Source: Acidobacteriota bacterium (GTDB lineage: Bacteria; Acidobacteriota; Blastocatellia; Pyrinomonadales; Pyrinomonadaceae). Taken from it: 64,000 nt of DNA. The notes beneath the pieces are model-generated. The model did not search any database. It had not been told where the DNA came from and saw only the letters and a list, made by a program, of their open reading frames with translations. Location: contig JAIVJM010000002.1 in the NCBI GenBank assembly GCA_020199995.1, positions 1 to 64,000 of the forward strand, read 5' to 3'. This document shows, in pieces, positions 37,187-49,900 of this stretch. The position numbers and the translations under genes were made by a program. Each line of letters begins with the position of its first letter. Within the stretch, counting starts at the first letter, position 1.

Positions 37187-39433
37187 TCAGCGCCGCGTGA
37201 AGCAGTTCCCCGTCTCGGCGAAGGCGGCGGGGTTGATGGGGGCGTCGTGTGTGACGTGTTCGAGGCGGATCGCCATTTCGAGGCCGGAGAAGGAGAGGCG
37301 CACAGAGAAAGGGACCTTCACGGCCCCGACCTGCCTGTAATCGTCGAATGACATCCCGCTGTGGTGGACGAGCAGGCCGCTCGTCACGTCGAAGAGCATC
37401 TCCTCGATTGAGCCTTCGGGGGTCGTCAGATAGAGGACGTTCGTCTTGCCGCGCACGCCCATGTAATCCATGCGGACATACTGCTCGCTGTAATTGACGA
37501 CCTTGTGGAAGTCCGCTTCGCGGCGCGCGAGCGGGAGGGCCTCGTCCGTATACTCGACGAAGCCCATGAGGGGGTGCTGCATCCACCCGCGCGCGCCGTC
37601 GAACGCGAACTGCATGACACCCATGTTGGGGACGTTGATCTCCATGCTCCGCTTGTTCGGGGCCTCTTCGTAGATCAGGACCTTGCCCGTCACGTTCTGC
37701 ATCGGGAGGGTACACGTCCCTTCGGAGACGCGGGTCTTCAAAGCTTTGAGCGCCTCCCTGCCCCCGATGGCCTCGATGTGCCGCTGCATGACCCGCTCGG
37801 CCTCGGGCGTCGAGACGAAGGAGCGTCGGCCCGCGCCCTCGACCGCGCCTGCGCCTTGCGGAACTCTCTCACTCAGCACCGATACTCCGCTGACCACACC
37901 GACGGGACCCGCGAGCGCGGGAGCCTTGACAATCACAGGGGCCGGAGGAGGTGGAGGCGGAGGAGCGCCGCCGCCGGCTTCGCCTGACTTGCGAAGCTGA
38001 ACCTGCCTGACGGCCTCTTCGAGCTGTTCGTCGCGGCCCCTCAAGAGCGACTCGCGGTCGAGCTTCTTCTCCACGTCCGGGATGACCCCCCGGCCCTCAA
38101 GCGCGACTCCTTCCATGGTCATGAAGCTCGCGCGCGCGTAGAGCAGTATCGCCCCGGTCGGGAGCTTCCGCGTGTCGGCCCCGAGCACCATCCCGGCGCT
38201 GCGCTCGCCGACCACCTCGGCGCGGCCCGACTCCTGCAACGCCGCGGCGAGGACTTCCGCGGTCGAACCCGAGAGCCCGTCAATCAGGACGACCAACGGC
38301 CCCGTGTAAGGAGACTTCTGCGGGAACGAAGGGAGCGGCATGACCCCCGTCCGCGTCCGCATCACGCCGAGGAGCCCGGGCCGCGTCGTGATCAGCCCCG
38401 AGAGCCCGGAGGCGATGCCCATCACGCCTCCGGGATTGCCGCGCAAGTCTATGACGAGGCCGCGCGCGTCGCCCAGAGACCTCAGCGCCGAGCAGATTCT
38501 CTCCATCAGTTGCGGCGTGAACGCGCTGAAGCGGACGTAACCCACGTCTCCCGGCAGGCGCTTCGATTCGAGCTCCGTGTACATCGGCGGCAGGTTGCCG
38601 AGCGGCGGCGACATCTCGCCCGAGAGTCGCTCGCGCTTGACGACGGCCTGCCGCTCGCGCCCCGCCTCGTCAACGTAGCCGACGCGGACTTCGGTCCCCG
38701 GAGTCCCGCCGAGGTAGTTGATCAAAATCTCGCCGCGGATACGCACAAACGTGAGGGGCGGGACGTTGGGGCCGGAGGTCGCGACTTTGACGAACTCCCC
38801 GACCGGCGCGTCGTCCACGCTCTTAATGATGAAGCCGGGCCGCAAGCCCGCGCGCGCCGCCGGGCCGTCCGGCGCGACGCGCGTTATCACCACCTGCCCG
38901 CCCAGCACGCGCACGTCAACGCCGATGCCGTTCATCATCCGCACCGACATCTCCTCGCTGCCGCTTTCTTCTTCCAACGCTTCGTCCGGCGCGTCTTCTT
39001 CCGCCCCCTTGCCCTCCGCGCGCGCACTCCCCCAGCGGCGCGCGTTGAAGCGCGGAATGCTCTCGGGCGGGACGATGGCGAAGTGCGACTGGTGAAGCTC
39101 GTTGAGCATCGCCTGAAGCAGCAAGTGGAGTTCGCGGTCACTCCGCGCTCGCGCCGCGCGCGGGGCATAGCGGACGCGCACCGCATCCCAGTCGAGGCCG
39201 CCGAACGTCGGGTCGAAGTGCTCGTCCTTGACCGTCTGCCACACGACGCGGAAGGCCGCCTCGCGCCGCCGCGCGGGGTCTTGCCTCGCGGCGACTCGAC
39301 CGGCGCGGCCACGGCGCTGCGCGGCACGGACACCGGCGACCGGGCCTGTGCCCCCGAAAGGCAGCCCCGTGGACGGGGCGCTGAGCGCGGCGCACAGCGC
39401 GGCGGAGATGACGAGCTTGAAGATTTGCGACAT
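37187..39433 (-). CDS. Secreted S41 (C-terminal processing) peptidase with PDZ and LolA-like C-terminal domain
   Basis: The 748-residue protein has a signal peptide (MSQIFKLVISAALCAALS). A tail-specific-protease N-terminal helical region follows (FRVVWQTVKDEHFDPTFGGLDWDAVRVRY), then a PDZ domain (IGVDVRVLGGQVVITRVAPDGPAARAGLRPGFIIKSVD). The S41 core has DLRGNPGGVMGIASGLSGLI and the serine loop LIDGLSGSTAEVLAAAL. The usual catalytic Lys segment reads VVGERSAGMVLGAD, which lacks the common GKG, so the dyad is less certain. After a poly-Pro linker (about 500), residues 560-748 resemble a LolA-type fold. Confidence 0.88.
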   Translation of the reverse strand: MSQIFKLVISAALCAALSAPSTGLPFGGTGPVAGVRAAQRRGRAGRVAARQDPARRREAAFRVVWQTVKDEHFDPTFGGLDWDAVRVRYAPRAARARSDRELHLLLQAMLNELHQSHFAIVPPESIPRFNARRWGSARAEGKGAEEDAPDEALEEESGSEEMSVRMMNGIGVDVRVLGGQVVITRVAPDGPAARAGLRPGFIIKSVDDAPVGEFVKVATSGPNVPPLTFVRIRGEILINYLGGTPGTEVRVGYVDEAGRERQAVVKRERLSGEMSPPLGNLPPMYTELESKRLPGDVGYVRFSAFTPQLMERICSALRSLGDARGLVIDLRGNPGGVMGIASGLSGLITTRPGLLGVMRTRTGVMPLPSFPQKSPYTGPLVVLIDGLSGSTAEVLAAALQESGRAEVVGERSAGMVLGADTRKLPTGAILLYARASFMTMEGVALEGRGVIPDVEKKLDRESLLRGRDEQLEEAVRQVQLRKSGEAGGGAPPPPPPPAPVIVKAPALAGPVGVVSGVSVLSERVPQGAGAVEGAGRRSFVSTPEAERVMQRHIEAIGGREALKALKTRVSEGTCTLPMQNVTGKVLIYEEAPNKRSMEINVPNMGVMQFAFDGARGWMQHPLMGFVEYTDEALPLARREADFHKVVNYSEQYVRMDYMGVRGKTNVLYLTTPEGSIEEMLFDVTSGLLVHHSGMSFDDYRQVGAVKVPFSVRLSFSGLEMAIRLEHVTHDAPINPAAFAETGNCFTRR

Positions 39434-39568
39434 TATTTCTTCCCGAATGTTTTGCGGAGAACCTCTGTGACGGCTGGCAGCTCGATCTCTTCGACTCGCG
39501 GAGCGTCAGGCATGTCTCTCTCTACGAACGCGCCGACGGAGCGTCATCAGGCCCGAAGGAATCAACGC

Positions 39569-40645
39569 TCACTTCAGACGCTTAACTTCAATCAAGGGCG
39601 AGGGCCGCTTTTCGCTCGTGGCGTAGACGGCAGAGCCGTCCGTGCCGTAGCAGATACTCTCGCCCTGCGCGCGCTCGCCGAGTTCGATCAAGAGCGGCGG
39701 CTGCTTCCAGACCGTGTCGAAGACGGCGGCGGCAGGGGCCGGAGCAGTGGGCAGGCTCAGCTCGTAGGCGTTGCGGTAGTCGCACAGCACGACGTGCGCG
39801 CCGTCGGGCGAGATGTCGCCGCCCGTGATGAGGCCGCCGAAGAGTCCCGGCAGCCCCACCTTGCCGACGCGCTGGAGAGTGTTGACCGGCGCGGTCGTGT
39901 ACGGCGCGGAGAGCTTGTAGATGCCCGCCGCGCCCAGCGCCTCTTTGGTGACGACGTAGAGGTCGCCCGTCCGCGGGTGAACCATGAGCGCTTCGGCGTC
40001 GTGTCTGCCGTCGGGATATTTGAGGCGGATGGCTTCCGCCGCTTCGGTCTGGCGCGGGCTCTTCTTGCTCGACCCGGCGTCGGCGGGAGCGACTTCGGGC
40101 TCGGCCACGCGGTAGACCACCAACTGCTCGCGCGCGCGGTCGTTGTCGCCGATGTCGCCGATGTAGAGGTACGTGCGCCCCTCTGCGGGCCCCGGCCCCG
40201 CCGCGATGTCTTCCCAGTCGCGCGCCCGCGCGCCCGCGACGAGCCAGACGCCGCGCTTGCTCCCTCGGCGGTCGAAGGCGTAGAGATACGGGCCGTCGCC
40301 CGAATCGTTGTGCGTCCACAATAGGCCGGCGTTGCGGCGCGAGGCGACGATGCCGCTGCTCTCCCTGATGGCGTCGTCTTCGAGCTTCGCGATGCGCTCC
40401 GGGCTGCCGAAGGACGCGCGCGGCCTTTCGACGGGCGGCTCTGACTTACTCAGCCGCTTGACTTCGGACGCCCCCGGCGGATACTGGCTCCCCGGCGACT
40501 TCGCGGCGTAGCCGCACGCGCCGAGAGGGGCGGACGAGACGGCGAGGGTGAGGGCGAGGGCGCTCTTGAGCACGACGCGCAAGAGCGCCGCGCGGATGTC
40601 TTTTGGTGTCGGCTTCACAATGGGGATGATAGTACGAGCACGCAC
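39569..40645 (-). CDS. Secreted lipoprotein-like beta-propeller protein of unknown role
   Basis: This 358-residue protein carries an N-terminal hydrophobic segment ending SSAPLGAC, a plausible lipobox. The mature part contains RESSGIVASRRNAGLLWTHNDSGDGPYLYAFD, TYLYIGDIGDNDRAREQLVVYRV, DAEALMVHPRTGDLYVVTKE and GGDISPDGAHVVLCDYRNAYEL, blade-like beta repeats with Asp/Gly turns. It resembles outer-surface propellers of unknown substrate. I do not assign an enzymatic role. Confidence 0.75.
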   Translation of the reverse strand: MRARTIIPIVKPTPKDIRAALLRVVLKSALALTLAVSSAPLGACGYAAKSPGSQYPPGASEVKRLSKSEPPVERPRASFGSPERIAKLEDDAIRESSGIVASRRNAGLLWTHNDSGDGPYLYAFDRRGSKRGVWLVAGARARDWEDIAAGPGPAEGRTYLYIGDIGDNDRAREQLVVYRVAEPEVAPADAGSSKKSPRQTEAAEAIRLKYPDGRHDAEALMVHPRTGDLYVVTKEALGAAGIYKLSAPYTTAPVNTLQRVGKVGLPGLFGGLITGGDISPDGAHVVLCDYRNAYELSLPTAPAPAAAVFDTVWKQPPLLIELGERAQGESICYGTDGSAVYATSEKRPSPLIEVKRLK

Positions 40646-40674
40646 GCGGGCCTAAGCCCCGGCAGGCCGCCGCG

Positions 40675-41115
40675 TCAGACCCTCAACGTGTCGGCGCGCC
40701 AGTTTTTGATCGCGCGCTTGATCTCGGCGGGCTTCGTGAGTCGGCCCGCGAGCACCTCACGGACGAGCCCTTCGAGCTCTTCGTCGGGCGCGAAGCGGAG
40801 CGCGACGAACTGCCCTCTGATCAGTGAAGTTGCGGCCTGCCCCGCGAGTTCCGCCGGGAGGACTTCGCGCAGGCGTAAACGCTCTTCGAGACGGATGAGT
40901 CGATCCTGCGCCGTCAGAGGGTTGAGGCGGACGAGGGCGGCGAGCACCACCAGCGCCAGCGCGACGACGACCCACCAGCCCCTCTCCCAGCCCGGATACC
41001 GGTAGAGCTGCACGACCGTCAGGATGAAGTTAATGAGCAACACCGGCACGACGAAAAAGTGAAAAGGGGGATGCCAGCGCGTGTGCGTGGCGTAAGTCTG
41101 TGGAGTGGCTGCCAT
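40675..41115 (-). CDS. DUF6526-like small membrane protein
   Basis: This 146-residue protein opens MAATPQTYATHTRWHPPFHFFVVPVLLINFILTVVQLYR. A second helix (GWWVVVALALVVLAALV) and a soluble tail (LTAQDRLIRLEERLRLREVLP ... EIKRAIKNWRADTLRV) follow. The HxRWHPPFHFFVVP opening and the tail match what I recall of DUF6526 proteins. Function is unknown. It follows the ABC exporter gene by about 50 bases. Confidence 0.8.
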   Translation of the reverse strand: MAATPQTYATHTRWHPPFHFFVVPVLLINFILTVVQLYRYPGWERGWWVVVALALVVLAALVRLNPLTAQDRLIRLEERLRLREVLPAELAGQAATSLIRGQFVALRFAPDEELEGLVREVLAGRLTKPAEIKRAIKNWRADTLRV

Positions 41116-41168
41116 CGTTCGGGCTCCTTCTCGGTGTGTGCAGTTGTGGGAGAGCCTCGGCCCCGCCT

Positions 41169-43030
<1,862 letters not shown>

Positions 43031-43034
<4 letters not shown>

Positions 43035-43837
43035 GGACATGAGCTCAGGTAGAACCAGAGCATGAGGATGATGACTGCGCCGAGCGACCCGTAAGTCACG
43101 CTGTAGGAATCGAAGTAGCGCAGGTAGAGGCGAAACACGAAGGAGACGAGCAGCCACAGCGCAACGCCGGCGAGCGAGCCGGGCGTAATCCAGTACCACT
43201 TCTGCTCGCGCACGTCGGGCGCGAAGTAGTAGATGAGCGCGAACGCCATGAGCACGAAGGCCAGCACGACGGGCCACTGCGCGACCGCCCACACGGCCTT
43301 AAAGACTTCGCCCATCCCGAGCCGCGCCGAGAGACTGTCGCCAATCGTGCCGCCATAAAGGACGAGCGCGAGTGCCGTGATGATGAGCACGGCGAGCGCC
43401 ACCGTGAGGCCGATGGAGAGGAGCCGCACCCTCCACCACGGACGCGTCTCGCGCACGCCGTAGGCCGAGTTGAGCGTCTCGGTGATCGCGCCCATGCCGT
43501 AGGAAGCGACCCACAATCCCATGAGCAACCCGAAGGTGAGCTTGCCGCCGTCGGCGTTGCGGTTGATCTCGTCAACGGTCGCGTAGATCAGCGCGGAGGC
43601 CGAGCGCGGCATGAGCGTGCCGAGATAGCGGAGCATGTTCCGGCGCAACTCAGTCCCCGCATCGACGAAATAGCCGAGCATGGCCAGCAGAAAAAGGAGC
43701 AGCGGGAAGAGCGCGAGCAGGAAAAAATAGGAGAGCGCCGCCGCGCGCGTCAGCATGTCGCCCGCGTAAATCTCCGCCCACACGCGCCGCGCCAGTTCCC
43801 TCCACTTCAGCCCGCCGATTTCCCAGACCGACGCCAT
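43031..43837 (-). CDS. YihY/BrkB family membrane protein with short C-terminus
   Basis: The 268-residue protein has MLTRAAALSYFFLLALFPLLLFLLAMLGYF, LLMGLWVASYGMGAITETLNSAYGV and YSVTYGSLGAVIILMLWFYLS, which are the conserved blocks of YihY (formerly called RNase BN). About six membrane helices are present. The family normally continues after WFYL with ...GGE.N and a cytoplasmic tail of 30 or more residues. Here it ends WFYLSSCP, with the stop overlapping the ABC gene start. It may be naturally short or affected by lost sequence. Function is not settled for the family. Confidence 0.85.
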
Positions 43838-43879
43838 CTCAACCCCTCCACGCCCCTCGATACGAACTAATAAGGAAGT

Positions 43880-43963
43880 CAGAAGTCCGCAACGCAGAAC
43901 GATGAACGAATAGCATCCGCCTCGTCTTTCAGTTCATCGTTCATCGTTGCGGACTTCTGCGTT
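43880..43963. repeat. Inverted repeat, CAGAAGTCCGCAACG type (copy 2)
   Basis: The arms CAGAAGTCCGCAACG (43880) and CGTTGCGGACTTCTG (43945-43959) extend inward through CGATGAAC and GTTCATCG. The loop differs from copy 1 at 37.1 kb, but the stem is the same sequence. The stop codon of the cyclic glucan synthase gene falls inside the right arm, so that protein's last residues (NAEVRNDER) are repeat-encoded. Confidence 0.85.
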
Positions 43964-46900
43964 GGTCATTGCGCCGCTTCGGCGCGCCGCCTCGCCCTCC
44001 GGCGTCGCCTTTGGCTCGCCGAGCACGACGCGCACCTCATGACGCGCGCCGTCGTCCGCGAGCGCGACCTCGCCCGAGGGCTGCGCGACGCCGTCCACTT
44101 CGACGCTTCTCACGCCGCGGCTCAGTCCGTGCGGGTTCTCGACCCTGATCGAGTAGCGCGCGGTCTTGTAGCGGTATTCTATCTCGTACTCGCGCCAGCC
44201 GCGCGGGATACAGGGGTCGAGCCGCAGCGTCTCACCGCGCAGCCGGAAGCCGAGGATGAATTCAAGGCCCGCGCGGTACATCCAACTGGCCGAGCCCGTG
44301 TACCACGTCCAGCCGCCGCGCCCCGTGTGCGGCCAGACGGCGTAGATGTCGGCGGCGGCGACGTAAGGCTCGACCTTGTACTTGTGCATCCCGGCGCGCG
44401 TCGAGCCGTGGTTGACCGGATTGAGGAGCGCGAAGAGCTCGCCCGCGCGGTCGCCGTCGCCCAAAAGCGCGTAGGCGATCAGAACCCACAGCGCGGCGTG
44501 CGTGTACTGCCCGCCGTTCTCGCGCACGCCCGGGACGTAGCCCTTGATGTAGCCGGGGTCGAGCGCGCCGCGGTCGAAGGGCGGCGTGAAGAGGATGACG
44601 AGACCGTCGCCGCGGCGGATGAGGAACTCTTCGACCGCCGCCATCGCGCGCTGCGTGCGGTGCGCGTCAGCCGCGCCCGAGATGACGCCCCACGTCTGCG
44701 CGATGGAATCAATGCGGCACTCCTCGTTCTGCGCCGAGCCGAGCGGCGTGCCGTCGTCGAAGTAGGCGCGCCTGTACCAGTCGCCGTCCCACGCCTCGCC
44801 TTCGAGCGCCTGTTTGAGATTCAAAGTGTGTGCGAGGTAAGTCTTGGCACGGGCATCGTCGCCGCGCGTCTCGCTGAACGGCGCGAACTGCGTGAGCGTC
44901 GTGTGGAGAAACCAGCCGACCCAGACGCTCTCGCCCTGCCCGAGGTTTCCGACGCGGTTCATGCCGTCGTTCCAGTCGCCCGAACCCATCAGGGGCAGCC
45001 CGTGCGCGCCGACCTTCAAGCTCCGGTCGAGGGCGCGCGCGCAGTGCTCGTAGATGGTTGCCGACTCGGCGGAGACCGTGGGCTGCGTGTAGGATTCGTC
45101 CTCGCCTTCCGCCAGCGGCGGCGCTTCGACGAACGGGACGACTTCGTCGAGCACGCCTCGGTCGCCCGTCACGCCCACATAAAAGCTCACGACGTAGGGG
45201 AGCCACAAAAGGTCGTCCGAGAAGCGCGTGCGGACGCCGCGGCCCGTCGGGGGGTGCCACCAGTGCTGCACGTCGCCCTCTGGAAATTGGTGCGCGGCGG
45301 CGCGCAGAATCTGCGCGCGCGCGAGGTCGGGCCTCGAGTAGACGATTGCCATCACGTCCTGCAACTGGTCGCGGAAGCCGTAGGCTCCGCCCGACTGGTA
45401 GAAGGCCGAGCGCGCCCAGACGCGGCAGGCTAAGGTCTGGCAGAGCAGCCAGCGGTTGAGAATCGTGTCCATCGCCGCGTCGGGCGTGCGCACCTGAACG
45501 GTCGTGAGCGTCTCGTCCCACTGCGCCACGACGCGCTCGAAGGCTTCGCCGACCGCGCCGGGCCGGCGAAATCGTGTGACCAGAGCGCGCGCCGCCTCGC
45601 GGCTCTCGCTTTCGCCGAGGAGGAAGAAGACCTCGCGCACTTCGCCCGGCGCGAGCTCGACTTCCGCCTGAAGGGCCACGCAGGGGTCGAGCCCCGCGCC
45701 CGCGCGCCCCGAGAGCCGCGCGCGCCTCAGGGCGGCGGGGCGCGCGAGACTGCCGTTGCGCCCGACGAACTCTTTGCGGTCGCAGGTCAGCGTCCGTTTC
45801 TCAACGCTCACGTCGGCGAAGGCGACCCTCCCGGCAAACTCGTTGTTGTAAGGGTTGCGCGCGAAGATGGCGCCGCTCTCTTCGTCCACTTCGGTGACAA
45901 CGTAAGGCGCGGACGCGCCGCGACTCAAGCCGAGCACCAGCTCGTTGTAGCCCGTCACGGAGAGGAGGCGGCGGCGGTCCGTTTGGTTGCGCAGGCGGAG
46001 GACGGAGATTTTGACGGTCGCGTCCGAGGGGACGAAGAGCAGCAGCTCCTGCGAGATGCCGTGGCTCGTGTGCTCGAAGACCGTGTACCCTTGGCCGTGG
46101 CGCACGACGTAGGGCTCGGCCTCGCGGATGGGGAGAGGCGTCGGCGTCCACGTCGCGCCCGTCTCTTCATCGCGCAGGTAGATGACCTCGCCGGGCGGGT
46201 CGCTCACGGCGTCGTTCGACCATGGCGTAAGGCGGTTCTCGCGGCTGTTCACGGACCACGTATAGCCCGCGCCCGTCTCCGTCACCTGAAAGCCGAAGTC
46301 GTGCTCGTTGGCGATGACGTTCGTCCACGGCGCGGGCGTCCACTGCCCTTCGCCGAGCACGGTCACGTACTCACGCCCGCCCGGGCTGAAGCCGCCGAGC
46401 CCGTTGAAGAATGAGAGGTCGGGAGTCTGCGCGGGCGGCGCGGGGTAGGTCCGCGAGGGCGCGCGCGGCACGAAAGCGGCGGGCAGCTCCTCTTCGATCT
46501 CGCGGCGCACGAGCTGCTCTTCGAGCGTCCCGCGCTCGGGCACGATGACGACGCGCGCGACCGCGTGGAGCAGAATCCGGTCGGCCTCGGGCATCACGTC
46601 GGCGCGACGCAGGAAGACGCCGCCCGGCTTGTCCTGCAAGGCCTGCGCGCCGCTCGCGCGGACCAGCGCCTGCAACTCTTCCTGAAGGGCCTGAATGTAG
46701 CTCGGCGGGTGGTCGTTGAGGATGACGAGGTCAATCGCCAGCCCCTTGAGGCGCAGGTAGCCGTGGTTGCGCAGCAGCTCCCGCACCACGTTCATGTCCT
46801 CAGTCTTATCAACGCGCACCAGCACGACGGGCAGGTCGCCGCTGATGCCGTAGGGCCAGAGGCCCGACTGCGCACGCGTGTTCAAGGCGAGCACATGCGA

Positions 46901-49900
46901 GCGCGGCCTCAGCGATGGGTCGGAATAGAGCACGCGCCCGGCGAGGCGCTGGAAGAGGTGCGCCTCTTCAGCGTCGATGTTGTGGTGGCGCATCTCGACC
47001 TGCGCCTGCGTCCATGCGAGCTGCGCCGCGCGCTCGAAGATCGAAACGTCGTGATACTTGTCGGCGAGAGCATGTGCCTCTTCGCGCGAGCGCGCTAAGG
47101 CCGTGGTGAAGGTCAGGCGCGCCGTCTCGCCGGGTTGGAGGCGGACTCTGCGGCGGAGCGAGAAGACGGGGTCGAGCACCGCGCCCGTGGTGTTCGAGAG
47201 CGGGCGGTCTTCGAGCACGGCGACGGGGTCTGCCGCGCTGTGGCCGCGCCCGACGAAGCGGCTGCGATCGGTCTCGTACTGAATCGCGCCGATTGCCTGC
47301 CCCTCGGTGACGACGACGTGGACGCCGTAGACAGGCTCGTCTTTGGCCGAGCGCGGGCGGCGGCGCGCGATGAGCGCGTCCTCGGCGCCGACGAACTCGG
47401 TCTCGACGAAGAGGTTGCTGAAGGCCGGGTGCGCCGCGTCCGCCGCGAGCGGCGCGAGCACCCACTCGCCGTAGCTCGTGACCTCGATCTCGCGCACGCG
47501 CGACGACTGGTTGGTGAGAGAGAGGCGGCGCACCTCGGCCTCGTCCTCGGGCGTGACGATGATCTCGGTGTGCGTCAGAATTCCCGCATCGGCCTGCCGG
47601 AAATCAACCTTGTCTTCGGCGAAAATCACCTCGTAGGACTTCGGCCTCCGGCCCACGGGCTGGTAGCCGGCGGACCAGACCGCGCCGCTCCGCACATCGC
47701 GCAGGTAGAAGAACGAGCCGTAATTGTCGCGCGTCACGTCCTCGCGCCAGCGCGTTACGGCGAGGCCGCGGCACGCCGAGTAGCCCGCGCCGGCGGTCGT
47801 GACCATCACTGAATAAGTGCCGTTCGAGAGCAGTTGCGTGCGCGGCGTCGGCAGGTCGGGCGAGTCGTAGCCGCGCGTCACGAACCCGGTCAGCCCGCGC
47901 ACGACGCGGCCCGACATGACCTCCTCGGCGCGCGGGTGCGACGCCGGGATGCCGCGCGGGACGCGCTCCTGCAACAAAAGCTCGGTCGCCTGCACCAACG
48001 GCTCGGCGTGGAAGCGCCGCCGCATCGCGTCCGCGTTCAAGAGGTTGTCGAGCGCGACGAGGCTCATGCCCTGATGGTGCGCCATGAAGGCGCGGATGAG
48101 CGCGCGCTTCTGGTTCTGCGGCAGGCGCTCGGGCGTGTAGTCAATCGCCTCGTAATAGCCGAAGCGCGCGAGCGCGCCTTCGCGTTCGAGGCGGCGCAGG
48201 TTCACGGCGGCGCGACGCGGCGCGACTAAGGCCGCGAGCATCGTCGCGTAGGGGGCGACGACGAGGTCTTCGGCGAGCCCGCGCTTGAGGCCGAGCCCCG
48301 GCACGCCGAAGGGCGCGTACTGGTAGTTCAACTGGAGGTCGCGCCCGTTGTAGGCCGACTCCGAGATGCCCCACGGGACGCCGCGCTCTTCGCCGTACTC
48401 GATCTGCCGCCCGACGATTGCGCCGTATGTCTCGTGCAGCAGAGTCCGCTCGTAGTCGCGCATCACCAAGAGCGGCATGAGGTACTCGAACATCGTCCCC
48501 GTCCAGGAGATGAGCGCGCGCCCGCCGTCCACGGGCGTGAGCTTGCGGCCCAGACGGAACCAGTGCTCCTGCGGGACGTCGCCCTTCGCGATGGCGGCGA
48601 AGCTGGCGAGGCGCGACTCGGAGGCGAAGAGGTCGTAGAAGGAGTTGTCGGCGCGCGCGTCCGTGACGTTATAGCCGATGCGGAAGACCTTGCGCTCGGA
48701 ATCGAGCAGGAACTTGAAGTCGGTCTCGTCGAAGACGCGCTGGCACGCGCCCGCCAGCACCGCGGCGCGCGCGACGAGCGCGGCGACCGCGGCGGCGGCG
48801 TCTTCGACGCTGCGGCGGACTAAGGCGAGCGCCCCGCGCGCCGCCGCGCGCGACTGCTCGTCAGCCGGTGTGCTCCGCTCGACCTCGACGCCGAGGTCTG
48901 AGAGCTGCGCCAGCGCCTCCTCGTAGAGCGCGGCCAACCGCGCGGGCGCGTATGTTTCGTCCAGCGAGCGCGCCGTCTCTTCCCAGCGGGCAAGCTGTTC
49001 GGCGGGGCAGAAACTGACGAGCGGCGCGAGCTGCGCGGCGAGCGTGAAGCTCTCGCGCGTGAGGTCGTCGAGGTCGCGCGCGAGGTTCTGCGTCTGCCGC
49101 CGGAGCGCGCCGAGCCAGAAGCGCAGCTCCGCAAAAGCCTCCTCGCCCTGCTCGTGCGAGAGCGCGCCGACGATGTCTTCGATGACGGAGGCGTCGCGCG
49201 CGAGCGCGTCGAAGACGGCAGACCACCCGCTCAGAGTATGGGGCGGCGCGCCCGCGATGAGCTGGGCGAGGCGCTCAAGCTCTTCGCGCAACTGTTTGAC
49301 GCCGACGCCCCCCGTGCGCGCGAGCACCGCGCCGAGCCGCGACGCCTCCTCGCGCGCGAGCGCGACGGCGTCCGCCAGCCCTTCGAGCGTGCGCGCGCCA
49401 AAGAGCTCGCAGTCCGGCAGCTCGACGCACGCCTGCTTGACGGCGAGGAGGTGTCCGACGAGGTTGCCGCTGTCCACGGTCGAGACATACTGCGGCGCGA
49501 GCGGCTCCAGCGTGCGCGTGTCGTACCAGTTGAAGAAGTGGCCGCGGAAACGCGGCAGGCGTTCGAGCGTCTTGAAGGTCAAAGAGAGGCGCTCGACGAG
49601 TTCGAGCGTCCCCATGTAGCCGAAGTCGTGCGCGGCGACGGTCGAAAGCAGCAGCAGCCCCACGTTGGTCGGCGAGGTGCGGTGCGCGATGGCGGGCCGC
49701 GGGTCTTCCTGAAAATTGTCGGGGGGCAGCCAGTGGTCTTCCTCGCCGACGAAGCTCTCGAAGAAGCGCCACGTGCGCCGCGCGATGAGGCGCAAGGCGT
49801 GCGTCTCCGCCGCCGAGAGCCGCTCGCGCGCCGGAGAGAGACGGCGGCTCATGCGGTAGGCGACGAGCGGCGAGAGCGCCCACGCCAGCACGAGCGGTGC

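Noticed and set aside
38510-40324. Plus-strand frame of about 600 codons opposite the S41 peptidase and lipoprotein-like genes
   Set aside because: It overlaps two convincing minus-strand genes and an intergenic gap, and has no family signature.
43035-43292. Upstream extension of the ABC exporter start
   Set aside because: The extra 80 or so residues are only the out-of-frame shadow of the YihY gene. The ATGA overlap at 43031-43034 gives a normal start.
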